Below, piece by piece: positions 52,857-61,780 of a stretch of DNA of 64,000 nt. Each line of letters starts with the position of its first letter. Position 1 is the first letter of the stretch. Source of the DNA: Dyadobacter fermentans DSM 18053. GTDB lineage: Bacteria; Bacteroidota; Bacteroidia; Cytophagales; Spirosomataceae. Under the pieces are notes generated by a model that did no database searches, was not told the DNA's origin, and worked only from the letters and a program-made list of their open reading frames with translations. The stretch lies in assembly GCF_000023125.1 (NCBI RefSeq), contig NC_013037.1:3596001-3660000 (forward strand), given 5' to 3'. The position numbers and the translations under genes are program-made.

Positions 52857-55451
52857 TTATTTCTTGATCAGTTTCTGAAACTCGTTTAGTTTCAGAAGTG
52901 CTTCAATGGGCGACAGTGTGTTTACGTCCACCAGCAGCAGCTTTTCTTTCAGCTCGTCCAAACGCGGATCGGCCGGCTCGAAAATGCTGAGCTGGAAATT
53001 GTTTTTAGGAATGTCCTTCACACGCTTCTTGTGCTCGTGCGCCACGTGGTCCTTTTCCAGATGCTGCATGATTTCGCTCGCACGTAACACGATAGGCTGC
53101 GGCATACCGGCGATTTGCGCCACGTGGATACCGAAACTGTGCGCGCTGCCGCCAGGTTTCAGCTTGCGCAGGAACACCACCTTGTTGTCCACCTCCTTTA
53201 CGGCTACATTAAAGTTTTTGATGCGCGGGAAGTCCTCCGCCAGCTGGTTCAGCTCGTGGTAATGCGTCGCGAAAAGCGTTTTGGGCCGGCAATCGGATTG
53301 GTTGTGAAGGTATTCGGTAATGGCCCAGGCAATGGAAACGCCATCGTAGGTGCTCGTTCCCCGGCCGATTTCATCCATTAATACCAAGCTTTTACTGCTC
53401 AGGTTATTGAGAATGCTGGCGGTTTCGGTCATTTCGACCATAAAGGTACTCTCGCCACGGCTCAGGTTGTCGCTCGCTCCCACCCTTGTAAACACTTTGT
53501 CGACAATGCCGACGGTCGCCGATCTGGCGGGGACGAATGAACCCATTTGCGCCATGAGCACGATCAGCGCCGTTTGGCGCAGCAATGCGGACTTACCGGC
53601 CATGTTCGGACCGGTGATGATGATGATCTGCTGGCTCGAATCGTCCAGGTAAACGTCGTTCGGCACGTAGCTTTCGCCCACGGGCAGCTGCTGCTCGATC
53701 ACCGGATGCCGGCCTTCTTTGATATCCAGCTCATTGCCTTCGCTGATCACCGGCTTTGCATACTTGTTTTTACGCGCTGCCAATGCAAACGAGCTTAGCA
53801 CATCGAGGGCCGAAATTACCAAAGCATTCTGCTGGATGGCACCTACAAACTCGGCTGCTTTTTGCACCAATTCACTGAAAATCCTGAACTCGATCGCGGA
53901 AATGCGGTCTTCGGCATTCATGATCTTCTCTTCGTATTCTTTGAGCTCGGGCGTGATGTATCGTTCGGCATTTACGAGCGTCTGTTTCCTGATCCAGTCC
54001 GCAGGCACCTTGCTTTGGTGTGCGTGCGTAACTTCCAGGTAATAGCCAAAAACCTTGTTATAGGCGATTTTGAGCGAGCTGATACCCGTCCGCTCTATCT
54101 CCCGGTTTTGGAGTTTGATCAGGTAATCCTTCCCTTCGTAAGAAATGGCGTGCAGTTCGTCGAGCTCGCTGTCCACCCCGCTCTGGACCATCCGGCCCTG
54201 GTTCGACAGCACCGGCGCGTCGTCGCGCAGCTCCTTATCTATCTTTTCAACCAATGCCCCGCAGGCATCGAGCTGGGAAGCAAACTTGTCCAGGATACCG
54301 CCCGCTAGCAGTTGTTTCACCGGCGCAACCTGTTTCAGGGACTTTTTAAGCTGAACCAGTTCACGCGGATTGATACGCCGCACCGCCACTTTGGAAATAA
54401 GCCGTTCCAGATCACCGATCTGTTTGAAATAGCCCACCAGCGACTCGTGTAATTCCTCACTTGCGAGGAAATGCTCCACGGCACTCAGGCGCTCTTCGAT
54501 CGGCGCCTTGTCTTTCAAAGGCAGAACCATCCATTTCCGCAACTGCCTCGCACCCATAGGTGTAACCGTGTGATCGAGGATGTCGATCAGCGGCACACCG
54601 CCTTCCTGCTGGGCATATACGAGTTCGAGGTTGCGGACGGTGAAACGGTCGAGCCACACGTATTTCTCTTCTTCGAGCCGGGTAATGCGGCTAATGTGCG
54701 CCACTTCCTTATGCTCGGTTTCGCGCAGGTAATGCAGGACAACGCCCGCCGCGATAATACCCAGCGGCAGTGATTCCACGCCGTAACCTTTCAGGGTTGT
54801 GGTCTGAAAATGCCCCGTGAGCTGCTCGTAGCCGTAATCGTAGCCAAAGCACCAGTCTTCGAGGTGAAAAGTATGGTATTTACCGCCGAAAAGTTCGTTA
54901 AATTCCTGCTTATGCTTTTTGCAATACAGCACCTCCGCGGGACCAAAGCCCTGCAACATTTTATCAATGTAAGCCGCATTGCCCTGAGAGGCCATAAACT
55001 CGCCCGTCGAAATATCGAGGAACGCGATCCCGTACAGCCCATCGGAGCCGACGTGCACGGCGGCCAGGTAATTATTTTTGCGGATGTCCAGCACATTGTC
55101 GTTGAACGACACGCCGGGCGTTACCAATTCGGTTACGCCCCGTTTCACGATGCCTTTGGCTGCGGCGGGATCTTCGAGCTGGTCGCAAATGGCCACGCGC
55201 TCGCCGGCACGGACGAGCTTGGGAAGATAGTTATCCAGTGAATGGTGCGGAAAACCGGCCAGCTCCTCATGCGCACCGCCATTGTTGCGACGCGTGAGTA
55301 CGATGCCGAGAATCTTGGAAGCCCTTACGGCATCCTCTCCGAAAGTCTCATAAAAATCGCCGACCCGGAAAAGCAGCAGTGCTCCGGGGTACTTGGCTTT
55401 GATCTGATTGTATTGTTTATTAAGCGGAGTTTCTTTGTGTGCCTTTGCCAA
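52857..55451 (-). CDS. mutS: DNA mismatch repair protein MutS
   Basis: Mismatch recognition ATPase, 864 residues. The mismatch-reading F-x-E is Phe33-Tyr34-Glu35 in GDFYETFGED; the connector, lever and clamp domains follow; the ATPase has Walker A GPNMAGKS near 614, Walker B VLMDEIGRGTSTYDG, and the closing helix-turn-helix. It keeps the MutS1 N-terminal domain, so it is the repair enzyme and not MutS2. mutL is not in the window. It has its own promoter upstream. Confidence 0.97.
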   Translation of the reverse strand: MAKAHKETPLNKQYNQIKAKYPGALLLFRVGDFYETFGEDAVRASKILGIVLTRRNNGGAHEELAGFPHHSLDNYLPKLVRAGERVAICDQLEDPAAAKGIVKRGVTELVTPGVSFNDNVLDIRKNNYLAAVHVGSDGLYGIAFLDISTGEFMASQGNAAYIDKMLQGFGPAEVLYCKKHKQEFNELFGGKYHTFHLEDWCFGYDYGYEQLTGHFQTTTLKGYGVESLPLGIIAAGVVLHYLRETEHKEVAHISRITRLEEEKYVWLDRFTVRNLELVYAQQEGGVPLIDILDHTVTPMGARQLRKWMVLPLKDKAPIEERLSAVEHFLASEELHESLVGYFKQIGDLERLISKVAVRRINPRELVQLKKSLKQVAPVKQLLAGGILDKFASQLDACGALVEKIDKELRDDAPVLSNQGRMVQSGVDSELDELHAISYEGKDYLIKLQNREIERTGISSLKIAYNKVFGYYLEVTHAHQSKVPADWIRKQTLVNAERYITPELKEYEEKIMNAEDRISAIEFRIFSELVQKAAEFVGAIQQNALVISALDVLSSFALAARKNKYAKPVISEGNELDIKEGRHPVIEQQLPVGESYVPNDVYLDDSSQQIIIITGPNMAGKSALLRQTALIVLMAQMGSFVPARSATVGIVDKVFTRVGASDNLSRGESTFMVEMTETASILNNLSSKSLVLMDEIGRGTSTYDGVSIAWAITEYLHNQSDCRPKTLFATHYHELNQLAEDFPRIKNFNVAVKEVDNKVVFLRKLKPGGSAHSFGIHVAQIAGMPQPIVLRASEIMQHLEKDHVAHEHKKRVKDIPKNNFQLSIFEPADPRLDELKEKLLLVDVNTLSPIEALLKLNEFQKLIKK

Positions 55452-55484
55452 TTATCAGCCTAATTTTAAGAACAAGGATTTGTA

Positions 55485-55515
55485 CAAAATTAAGCCTTCT
55501 CTCCGGTTTGGCAAG
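55485..55515 (-). promoter_or_regulatory. Bacteroidota-type promoter for mutS
   Basis: On the minus strand CTTG, 19 bp, TAATTTTG (exact TAnnTTTG). Transcription from about 55478 leaves a 27-nt leader before the mutS ATG. Confidence 0.6.
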
Positions 55516-55540
55516 TCAGGGCAAATGAATTATACCATCG

Positions 55541-56146
55541 TCAAATGGTTCTTTCATAAAAAAGTTTGGCCTCTTTTGGTGTAACTTCCCATACGTCCCC
55601 GGGGTTAGGAAAATTTATTTTTTTGTCCGCCAATGAAATTTTTCCGATAGACCACCGCACCAGCCGCAGGGTCGGAAAACCCACCGCCGCGGTCATCCGC
55701 CGTACCTGCCGGTTTTTGCCTTCACGCAATGTAACCGACAGCCACGAAGTAGGTATATTTTTCCGGAAACGAATGGGTGGGTTCCGTTCGGGCAGCTCCG
55801 GCTCCGCTATCTTCGCAATTTCGGCCGGTAGCGTTTTGTATTGTTTCCCGTTGATGGAAATGCTCACGCCGGCCGACAGTTGCCGGCAAGCCTCGTCGGT
55901 CACTTCACCTTCTACCTGCACGTAGTATGTGCGGGTGTGCCTGTTGCGTGGTTCGAGGAGTTTTGTTTTGAGAAAATTGTCGTTGGTGAGAAGCAACAGC
56001 CCTTCGCTATCGGCATCCAGCCGACCGACGGGGTAAATATCTTTGGCAAATGTAAAACCGAGATCAGCCAGTGTCTGATGATCGCCCTCGCGGGAAAATT
56101 GCGAGAGCATGTTGAATGGCTTGTAAATGAGGAAGTATTGGAACAA
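55541..56146 (-). CDS. Pseudouridine synthase of the RsuA/RluE family
   Basis: A 201-residue rRNA pseudouridine synthase. The catalytic aspartate is Asp44 in VGRLDADSEGLLLLTND; other family motifs are KTYYVQVEG-like RTYYVQVEGEVTD, LREGKNRQVRRMTAAVG and LVRWSIGKI. There is no N-terminal S4 domain, which fits the RluE branch (23S rRNA) better than RsuA or RluB. It starts 11 bp after the Uma2 gene on the same strand. Confidence 0.92.
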   Translation of the reverse strand: MFQYFLIYKPFNMLSQFSREGDHQTLADLGFTFAKDIYPVGRLDADSEGLLLLTNDNFLKTKLLEPRNRHTRTYYVQVEGEVTDEACRQLSAGVSISINGKQYKTLPAEIAKIAEPELPERNPPIRFRKNIPTSWLSVTLREGKNRQVRRMTAAVGFPTLRLVRWSIGKISLADKKINFPNPGDVWEVTPKEAKLFYERTI

Positions 56147-56157
56147 AATGAAAAGTT

Positions 56158-56739
56158 TTACGACTTAGGCTGTTTGAGCAACGTTCCCAGATCAACTGTT
56201 AAACCAGGAAGAACGTTCTCGCCCGAAAGAACTGCATCGAAATCCTCAGTCGAAACTGACCCATCTTCCCGAAAAACATACACCTTACGATCGAACCGGT
56301 CAACCATCCACCCGAGCCTGGTACCATTCTGAATATATTCCGTCATCTTTTCAAGCACGTATTGCTTTGAATCAGATTTAGAACGGATTTCAACGACGAA
56401 GTCCGGGCAGACGTGGGCGAACTTCTCTCTTTCTTCCTCGTCCAAATTAATTAACCTTTCCGGGCTGACCCAGGATATGTCGGGTGATCTCACGGCGCCG
56501 TTTGGCAATGTAAAACCCGAAGAAGAATCCAGAAATTCACCCAGGCCTGTTTGTTCAAACCATTTGAACATAACTCCACCAATGCGGAAATTCAGGCTTG
56601 ACGTAGACATTGTTGTTGGTGACATAACTATGATATTTCCATGCGAGTCCCTTTCGAACTCCAGTGTGTCGTTTACCTGGCAGAACTCAAAGAATTCATC
56701 TTCGCTCATCGGCGTCACCGTTTTCAATGTCCTTGGCAT
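56158..56739 (-). CDS. Uma2 family protein (PD-(D/E)xK nuclease fold)
   Basis: A 193-residue protein of the DUF820/Uma2 family. The nuclease core is seen as RSPDISWVSPERL (Asp), then CPDFVVEIRSKSDSKQYVLEKMTEYIQNG (Glu and Lys) and the closing LGWMVDRFDRKVYVF. Expanded families occur in cyanobacteria; in Bacteroidota copies are few and the function is unknown. Base use is more A+T rich than in the flanking genes. No partner or mobile element lies next to it. Confidence 0.85.
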   Translation of the reverse strand: MPRTLKTVTPMSEDEFFEFCQVNDTLEFERDSHGNIIVMSPTTMSTSSLNFRIGGVMFKWFEQTGLGEFLDSSSGFTLPNGAVRSPDISWVSPERLINLDEEEREKFAHVCPDFVVEIRSKSDSKQYVLEKMTEYIQNGTRLGWMVDRFDRKVYVFREDGSVSTEDFDAVLSGENVLPGLTVDLGTLLKQPKS

Positions 56740-56827
56740 CGTGAGTTCTATAAAATCATTTAGTTTCTACGTGCATCAAAAATAAACAAATATCACCGGC
56801 ATTGAAACATCCATTATCCCGGGTGCG

Positions 56828-57592
56828 CTACTGAATTTCCAACCACACCGGACAGTGGTCCGAATGGACGGCGTCGTTGTACTGGCGGCTGGCGATGATG
56901 CGGAATTTGAGGGGTTCGGAGACGGAAATGTAGTCGATGCGCCAGCCTTTGTTATTGCCGCGGGCGCCGGCGCGGTAGGTCCACCAGGAGTATTGCCGCA
57001 GGGTCGGGTTCATGAAACGAAACGCGTCGGTGTAACCGTTTGAGAACCATTCGGTCATCCAGGCGCGCTCTTCGGGAAGGAAACCGGATGATTTCTGGTT
57101 CCTCACCGGATCGTGGATGTCGATTTCGGTGTGCGCGATGTTATAGTCGCCGCAGATGATCAGGTTCGGGCGCTCTTTTCTCAATTCATTCACCCAAACC
57201 AAAAAATCGGTTAGGAAACGCATTTTCACACTTTGGCGCACATCGCCACTGGTGCCCGAGGGGAAATAGCAGTTCAGCACCGTCAAATCGCCGAAATCCG
57301 CCCTCAGCACGCGCCCTTCCGCATCGTAAGCGGGAATGTCGCAGCCCATTACCACGCGATCGGGCTGGATCTTCGAAAATATCGCTACACCGCTGTAACC
57401 CTTTTTCTCGGCCGCATGCCAGCCTGCGAGCTCATATCCCAGAGCCCGGAAGCCTGATAAATCCACCACATCGGGCGTGGCTTTCACTTCCTGGAAACAA
57501 AGAATGTCGGCGGGAGTGGTTTGCAGCCAGTCGAGGAGGCCGTTTTTCAATGCGGCGCGGATGCCGTTCAGATTATAGGTCAGTATTTGCAT
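56828..57592 (-). CDS. xth: Exodeoxyribonuclease III
   Basis: AP endonuclease / 3'-5' exonuclease of the ExoA/XthA family, used in base-excision repair. The 254-residue length is standard. Active-site residues: Asn in YNLNGIRAA, Glu in CFQEVKA, the GDYNIAH metal site, and the catalytic SDHCPVW at the end. It lies 25 bp after the large membrane protein gene and may be transcribed with it. Confidence 0.95.
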   Translation of the reverse strand: MQILTYNLNGIRAALKNGLLDWLQTTPADILCFQEVKATPDVVDLSGFRALGYELAGWHAAEKKGYSGVAIFSKIQPDRVVMGCDIPAYDAEGRVLRADFGDLTVLNCYFPSGTSGDVRQSVKMRFLTDFLVWVNELRKERPNLIICGDYNIAHTEIDIHDPVRNQKSSGFLPEERAWMTEWFSNGYTDAFRFMNPTLRQYSWWTYRAGARGNNKGWRIDYISVSEPLKFRIIASRQYNDAVHSDHCPVWLEIQ

Positions 57593-57617
57593 AAACGAGG
57601 GTGGCCGATGGACGGCA

Positions 57618-59444
57618 TTAGTGATAAAGCACGTGCTTACCGGTGGAAAAAGACGCCCATTGGCCCGATTCCCCGCGTGACATGATCCACGCGCGGTATT
57701 TTCCTTCGGGAAGCTTGGGTTTGTAAACCGCGTACTGGTAATTGTTACTGTAATATGTCGCTTTTTGCAGAAAATCGGAAACCGTGTTCGGCACCGGCAC
57801 CGCGGGAAGCACGATACTGTTCTTTTGGGATTCGAGCAGGAAGTAAAATGTGCCTTTGGGCGGATTTTGCGGTGTCACAAAAAACTGGAAATACTTCATA
57901 TAGCGGTTGTATTCGCCGTTCCGGTATTGGAACAATGCGTCGAAGCTGCCTTCGAAGGACTTGCCGGCCACCGCTGTCTCACGAACCAGGTCTTCCTGCG
58001 CGGGCATGTCGTAAAACTGGTAAAATTCAGTGAGCCCCTCCGATTCCAGGCCGATGATCAGATCCCGCATCCGGGTCGGGTGGTTCCAGAATGGGATATC
58101 GGTGAAATTTTCGCCCACGGTCAGAAAAGTTTTATAGTTTTTCCAGAAATAGCTGTCGATCACGAGCTCGTCGTGCAGCTTACGGATCGAGACGATGGAC
58201 GTGAAATAGCTCACAAAGTTTAGCCCCACAAAAAACACCGCAGCCGTAACCGCGGCAGCATTTTTCCACGATTTGAAATTCTTCAAAACCACGAGCACAC
58301 ACACATAACACACCGCCACCAGCACCACGCCGAATATCATATAACGCCGCGAGAATGCGGTGCCTCCGTACATCACGTAGTCATTGATCGGCCGGCTCAC
58401 GACGAACATAGCGCCTGTGCCCATTAGGAACATCATCGCACCAAGGAGGAACCATTCGGCCCAGCCCGGCTTGCGGGCTATCAGTATCCGGACCGCCCAC
58501 ACGGCAAATACCAGCGCTAGCCCCGCCCCGAGCAGCACACAGGCAATAATGTCCTGATGAAAAGCCGGCACGAGCGGGTGCCGCACGTCGAGAAACAGGA
58601 CATTACCCCAGAATGCCATCAGGAAAATCACATTCAAAACCGGGTGGTCCCAAATTTTGGTGCCTTCCGAGCTGATAAACTGGTAATCGAAAAAGAAATA
58701 GAATAGCAGCACCGCCACACTCGCGGCTACCCACCAGAGCAAGCTTTTGAAACGCTTTTGAAACGCCAGAATAATGACGCCGACGATCCATGTAAGCATG
58801 CCGCTGCCGCTCGTGAAAGTTGTGAGCAATGCCGCAATGAGCGCGATCCGGAAGCCCTTGCCATCCTCCCGCGCAAGCCCGTAGGAGGTCAGCATCGCGA
58901 AGAAGATCAGCGGGGTGTTTTGCAGCGCGGCGATCCCCCAATAGGCATTTTCAAAGAAAACCAGGTTGAAAAGTATGTAAGGTACCGGAATGAACAGGTA
59001 CCAGGAAATGCGTTCTTTCCGAAGGCCGAGATATAACAGGTAGCCAATGCCCAGCAAAAAGAGGTTACCGATCACGATCTGCGTCTTGATATTGACCGTT
59101 CCCGTAACCAGCAGCATCAGCACCATGACAATCCGCTCGAAGCCGAACCGATGCTGATTGACCTGCTCAAAAAGCGCTTTCATCATGTCCGTCAAACTGC
59201 CCGCGTTACGCAGCTTCTGCACCGTTTCCAGCAGGTTAAAGTCGTCGGTGTAGGGAATATTCACGACGTGCGCATCGAGCAGTATGAAAAAGTAAACCAC
59301 CGGAATTGCAATCAGGCCGATACCCAGCCATGGCCGCCACGAACGCATTTTAGCAACAAAAAACGTAGCTCCGAAAAGTAACAGCACGGCAACAACGATG
59401 CTGTAATACTCAAACAAATGAGGATTTTCTAGAAATAGCTTCAA
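57618..59444 (-). CDS. Large polytopic membrane protein, possible GT-C glycosyltransferase
   Basis: A 608-residue membrane protein with about eleven helices in the first 410 residues and a soluble C-terminal part of ~190 residues. The first large loop after helix 2 has HVVNIPYTDDFNLLETVQKL; the position of Asp-Asp there recalls the DD/DE catalytic loop of GT-C enzymes, but this is weak. The C-terminal part (SFDALFQYRNGEY, GTFYFLLESQKNSIVLPAVP) looks beta-rich. I do not recognise a named family. It lies between a lipoprotein gene and xth on the same strand. Confidence 0.6.
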   Translation of the reverse strand: MKLFLENPHLFEYYSIVVAVLLLFGATFFVAKMRSWRPWLGIGLIAIPVVYFFILLDAHVVNIPYTDDFNLLETVQKLRNAGSLTDMMKALFEQVNQHRFGFERIVMVLMLLVTGTVNIKTQIVIGNLFLLGIGYLLYLGLRKERISWYLFIPVPYILFNLVFFENAYWGIAALQNTPLIFFAMLTSYGLAREDGKGFRIALIAALLTTFTSGSGMLTWIVGVIILAFQKRFKSLLWWVAASVAVLLFYFFFDYQFISSEGTKIWDHPVLNVIFLMAFWGNVLFLDVRHPLVPAFHQDIIACVLLGAGLALVFAVWAVRILIARKPGWAEWFLLGAMMFLMGTGAMFVVSRPINDYVMYGGTAFSRRYMIFGVVLVAVCYVCVLVVLKNFKSWKNAAAVTAAVFFVGLNFVSYFTSIVSIRKLHDELVIDSYFWKNYKTFLTVGENFTDIPFWNHPTRMRDLIIGLESEGLTEFYQFYDMPAQEDLVRETAVAGKSFEGSFDALFQYRNGEYNRYMKYFQFFVTPQNPPKGTFYFLLESQKNSIVLPAVPVPNTVSDFLQKATYYSNNYQYAVYKPKLPEGKYRAWIMSRGESGQWASFSTGKHVLYH

Positions 59445-59481
59445 AACAATACTCTGGGATGCTAAATGGGTGAATCAGTAA

Positions 59482-60114
59482 TTACCGTCCGCCGGTGACC
59501 ATCTGACTGGTTATTTCTTTTTCAAAAGTAATATAACCGGGGTAATTGACCTGCTTTCCGGCAATATCCAATGTAGGACGCACTTTCACAACGAACCGGG
59601 CGGGTTTCGCGTCCGACTTGCCCGTCAGCGCGAGGATCATGTTCACGAACTGATCGCGCGTTTGGTCATTGGAAAGAAGCTGATATGCATTCGTTTGCAG
59701 GCTCACTGGCACGCGTGTAGGCGTGGTGCCCGGAAGGACCTCGATGAGCTGATTCAGGTAGCCGTTGAATATCTCGCTTTCGGAAAGCAATACTTTGTAT
59801 TCGAGCTGGTTGATCGCGGCGCGTTTGCGGGTCGGGTTGGTGATATCGACATTCACCCGCAGGTTGAGCGGCACGTTTTTCCGCAGCAGCCCCATGGCCA
59901 GCCCGGGATATTTGGCCAGGTCGAAATCGCTGAAACTTCTGAGGTTCCTGAACTCGCGGACATCGATACCGGCCAGATAGACGCTGTCCACCGACCCGAT
60001 GTTATATTTGCAATCCCCGAAAACCTTCGCCTCTGAAACCTGGCGACTCACGCCGCAACCCGTCATAACAGCCGCAATGAGCATGAATGCGGCCATCCAA
60101 ATGTGTTTTTTCAT
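59482..60114 (-). CDS. LEA type 2 / WHy-like lipoprotein
   Basis: A 210-residue lipoprotein from the ATG at 60114 (leader MKKHIWMAAFMLIAAVMTGC with the lipidated Cys at residue 20). The mature part has FDLAKYPGLAMGLLRKNVPLNLRVNVDITNPTRKRAAINQLEYKVLLSE, the classic N-x-T/P-N-P-x pattern of the LEA-2/WHy fold. These Ig-like domains are linked to stress protection in many bacteria. The open frame upstream adds 15 Cys-rich residues that are unlikely to be translated. Confidence 0.75.
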   Translation of the reverse strand: MKKHIWMAAFMLIAAVMTGCGVSRQVSEAKVFGDCKYNIGSVDSVYLAGIDVREFRNLRSFSDFDLAKYPGLAMGLLRKNVPLNLRVNVDITNPTRKRAAINQLEYKVLLSESEIFNGYLNQLIEVLPGTTPTRVPVSLQTNAYQLLSNDQTRDQFVNMILALTGKSDAKPARFVVKVRPTLDIAGKQVNYPGYITFEKEITSQMVTGGR

Positions 60115-60197
60115 TATAATGTATTTTACGCAAGTTAAACAGTAGGTATCAGAACGCATACCTGCGGCGGGGATTATTAGTTTAAGACGTTTATTTT

Positions 60198-60229
60198 TTT
60201 GCGTGCTTTCGGCTCAGCGTCTACATTTG
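60198..60229 (+). promoter_or_regulatory. Consensus Bacteroidota promoter for the DUF4494 gene
   Basis: TTTG (60198-60201), exactly 20 bp, TACATTTG (60222-60229): both boxes match the phylum consensus. Start of transcription is near 60236, 27 bp before the ATG at 60263. It also shows that the longer open frame from 60203 is not used. Confidence 0.75.
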
Positions 60230-60262
60230 CACACTCTAAATTTTCACCCAATCAACACGAAT

Positions 60263-60841
60263 ATGGCCAGCTGGTATTTAGGAAAAATTCGGTATCAAAA
60301 AGAAGATGAAGCAGGAAGGTTGAAAACGATCAACGAGACGTATCTCGTGGATGCCGTTTCTTACACCGAATCGGAGGCCAGGCTGTACAAGCAGATCCTG
60401 ACCGAAGCCAGCGATTTCAGCGTGACGGCCATCAGCAGAATGCGCCTGGCCGATCTTTTCTCCTACGAGGAAGGCGAGCAGTGGTTTAAAGCGAAGGTGA
60501 TCTACTTTTCGGTGGATGAAAAAAGCGGAAAAGAGAAGAAAATCGTGAATTATATGCTGGTAAACGCCGAAGGTATCCAGCAGGCACTCGACCGGATCAA
60601 CGAAAGCATGCGCAATTTCCTGATCCCCTACGAAGTGACCGACATTAACCTCACTCCGATCCTCGACGTATTCCCATACTCCGCCGACGAGGATAAAGAA
60701 CCAGAAATCCCGGCCAATATGCGGCCGTTGAGCGAAGTAATGGCGGAAAGGGCGCAGGCAGCTCCTGCCCAGGCCGAAGCTCCCGCACCGGCCGATGTTG
60801 ACGCCGAGGTCACAGATGAAGTACCGGCAGAGAATGCATAA
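60263..60841 (+). CDS. DUF4494 domain protein
   Basis: A 192-residue cytoplasmic protein. Residues 1-150 match the Bacteroidota-only DUF4494 family: start MASWYLGKIRYQKEDEAGRLK, then YLVDAVSYTEAR-like TYLVDAVSYTESEARLYKQI and EKKIVNYMLVNAEGIQQALDRI. The last ~40 residues are an Ala/Pro/Glu-rich tail. The function is unknown; phage-borne and chromosomal copies are both common in the phylum. It has a perfect promoter and ends one base before a palindromic repeat. Confidence 0.88.
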   Translation: MASWYLGKIRYQKEDEAGRLKTINETYLVDAVSYTESEARLYKQILTEASDFSVTAISRMRLADLFSYEEGEQWFKAKVIYFSVDEKSGKEKKIVNYMLVNAEGIQQALDRINESMRNFLIPYEVTDINLTPILDVFPYSADEDKEPEIPANMRPLSEVMAERAQAAPAQAEAPAPADVDAEVTDEVPAENA

Positions 60842-60934
60842 ATGTCATTCTGAGCGCAGTCGAAGACAGTCCGTACCGCGAACATCTCGCATACGCTTCG
60901 ACCGCCCGGCGGCCCGGTCTGCTCAGCGTGACAT
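60842..60934. repeat. REP-like palindromic element filling a convergent intergenic gap
   Basis: A 93-bp element with imperfect terminal inverted repeats (ATGTCATTCTGAGC and GCTCAGCGTGACAT, 12 of 14 bases pair), an inner inverted repeat GTCGAAG / CTTCGAC, and a GC-rich centre. The outer unit resembles the GTCATTCTGAGCG..GTCGAAG type of short repeats known to be scattered in many bacterial genomes. It fits exactly between the stop codons of two convergent genes and may act as a terminator. Only one copy is in the window. Confidence 0.6.
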
Positions 60935-60937
60935 CAG

Positions 60938-61678
60938 TTATTCTACCTTCAACACGGCATAACCCTTCGCATTTGCCGTGTAAGGGTCTTTTCCGAAGCT
61001 TTTCAGTTTCAAAACCACATCCTTCGAATTCATTTCCGAAAGCAGTAAGTCTGACGGCAGCAGGTTCATATAATCGAACGAAACCGGCAGGCTTACTGCG
61101 CTTTCCACGAATTCGAGGCCGTAGAGCGGATACACGCTGAACGGCGTTTTGGTAAGCCAAATTTTCTCCTGCGTGCCGGAAGTGGCGTAGGTGAGGTCGT
61201 ACTCGGTGCTGGTGAACCCGAAATCTTCACGTTTGTTTTCCGTAGGCACCACGTAGGTCTTGAAATCGTCCTGCTGCTGCTTTTTCGTGTCGACATCCGG
61301 CTTGAATTCCTTCACCAGTTCGTTCACGCGCACTTTTTTACCATTCTCGTCGGTACCGCAGAAAATGTACTTCCCATCGGGAAAGCCGATCGCGAAATCA
61401 AACGCTTTGCCGCCCTGCCCGAAACTCGTTTCTTTCACAAAGCACATGGCGCCCGTGACGGGATCGAGGTGCACTTTTAATGTGCCGCTGGTTTTATCCG
61501 CTTTGTTCTGATAGTCAAAAACCAGGGCATGGCTGAAATAATATTGCCCTTTGTCGGGCTTCCACAGCAATGCGCGCTGCTTGTCGGCGGGGATCTTCTT
61601 CGGGGCTTGTGCCGATGCGGGCAAAACGGTGCCCAACAGGCCAGCCGAAAGGATTAGAATGGCTAGGTAACGTTTCAT
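60938..61678 (-). CDS. Secreted protein of unknown function
   Basis: A 246-residue exported protein (signal peptide 1-24, ending ASAQ). The mature part is beta-rich, with phrases such as YYFSHALVFDYQNKADKTSGTLKVHLDP and KEFKPDVDTKKQQQDDFKTYVVP; no Cys pairs, metal site or catalytic motif stands out. I do not recognise a family. The start at 61678 is chosen for the signal peptide; the longer frame (to 62080) runs antisense through lpxH and is not real. Confidence 0.65.
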   Translation of the reverse strand: MKRYLAILILSAGLLGTVLPASAQAPKKIPADKQRALLWKPDKGQYYFSHALVFDYQNKADKTSGTLKVHLDPVTGAMCFVKETSFGQGGKAFDFAIGFPDGKYIFCGTDENGKKVRVNELVKEFKPDVDTKKQQQDDFKTYVVPTENKREDFGFTSTEYDLTYATSGTQEKIWLTKTPFSVYPLYGLEFVESAVSLPVSFDYMNLLPSDLLLSEMNSKDVVLKLKSFGKDPYTANAKGYAVLKVE

Positions 61679-61780
61679 TTTCGCAGGTTCTTTAAATGGA
61701 TGCAAGCTAGAAAGAGCCTGCTGAAAAACCATACCATTTCGCACGAACATTGTAAATTGCACCGCATTTGTCCCATCTAC

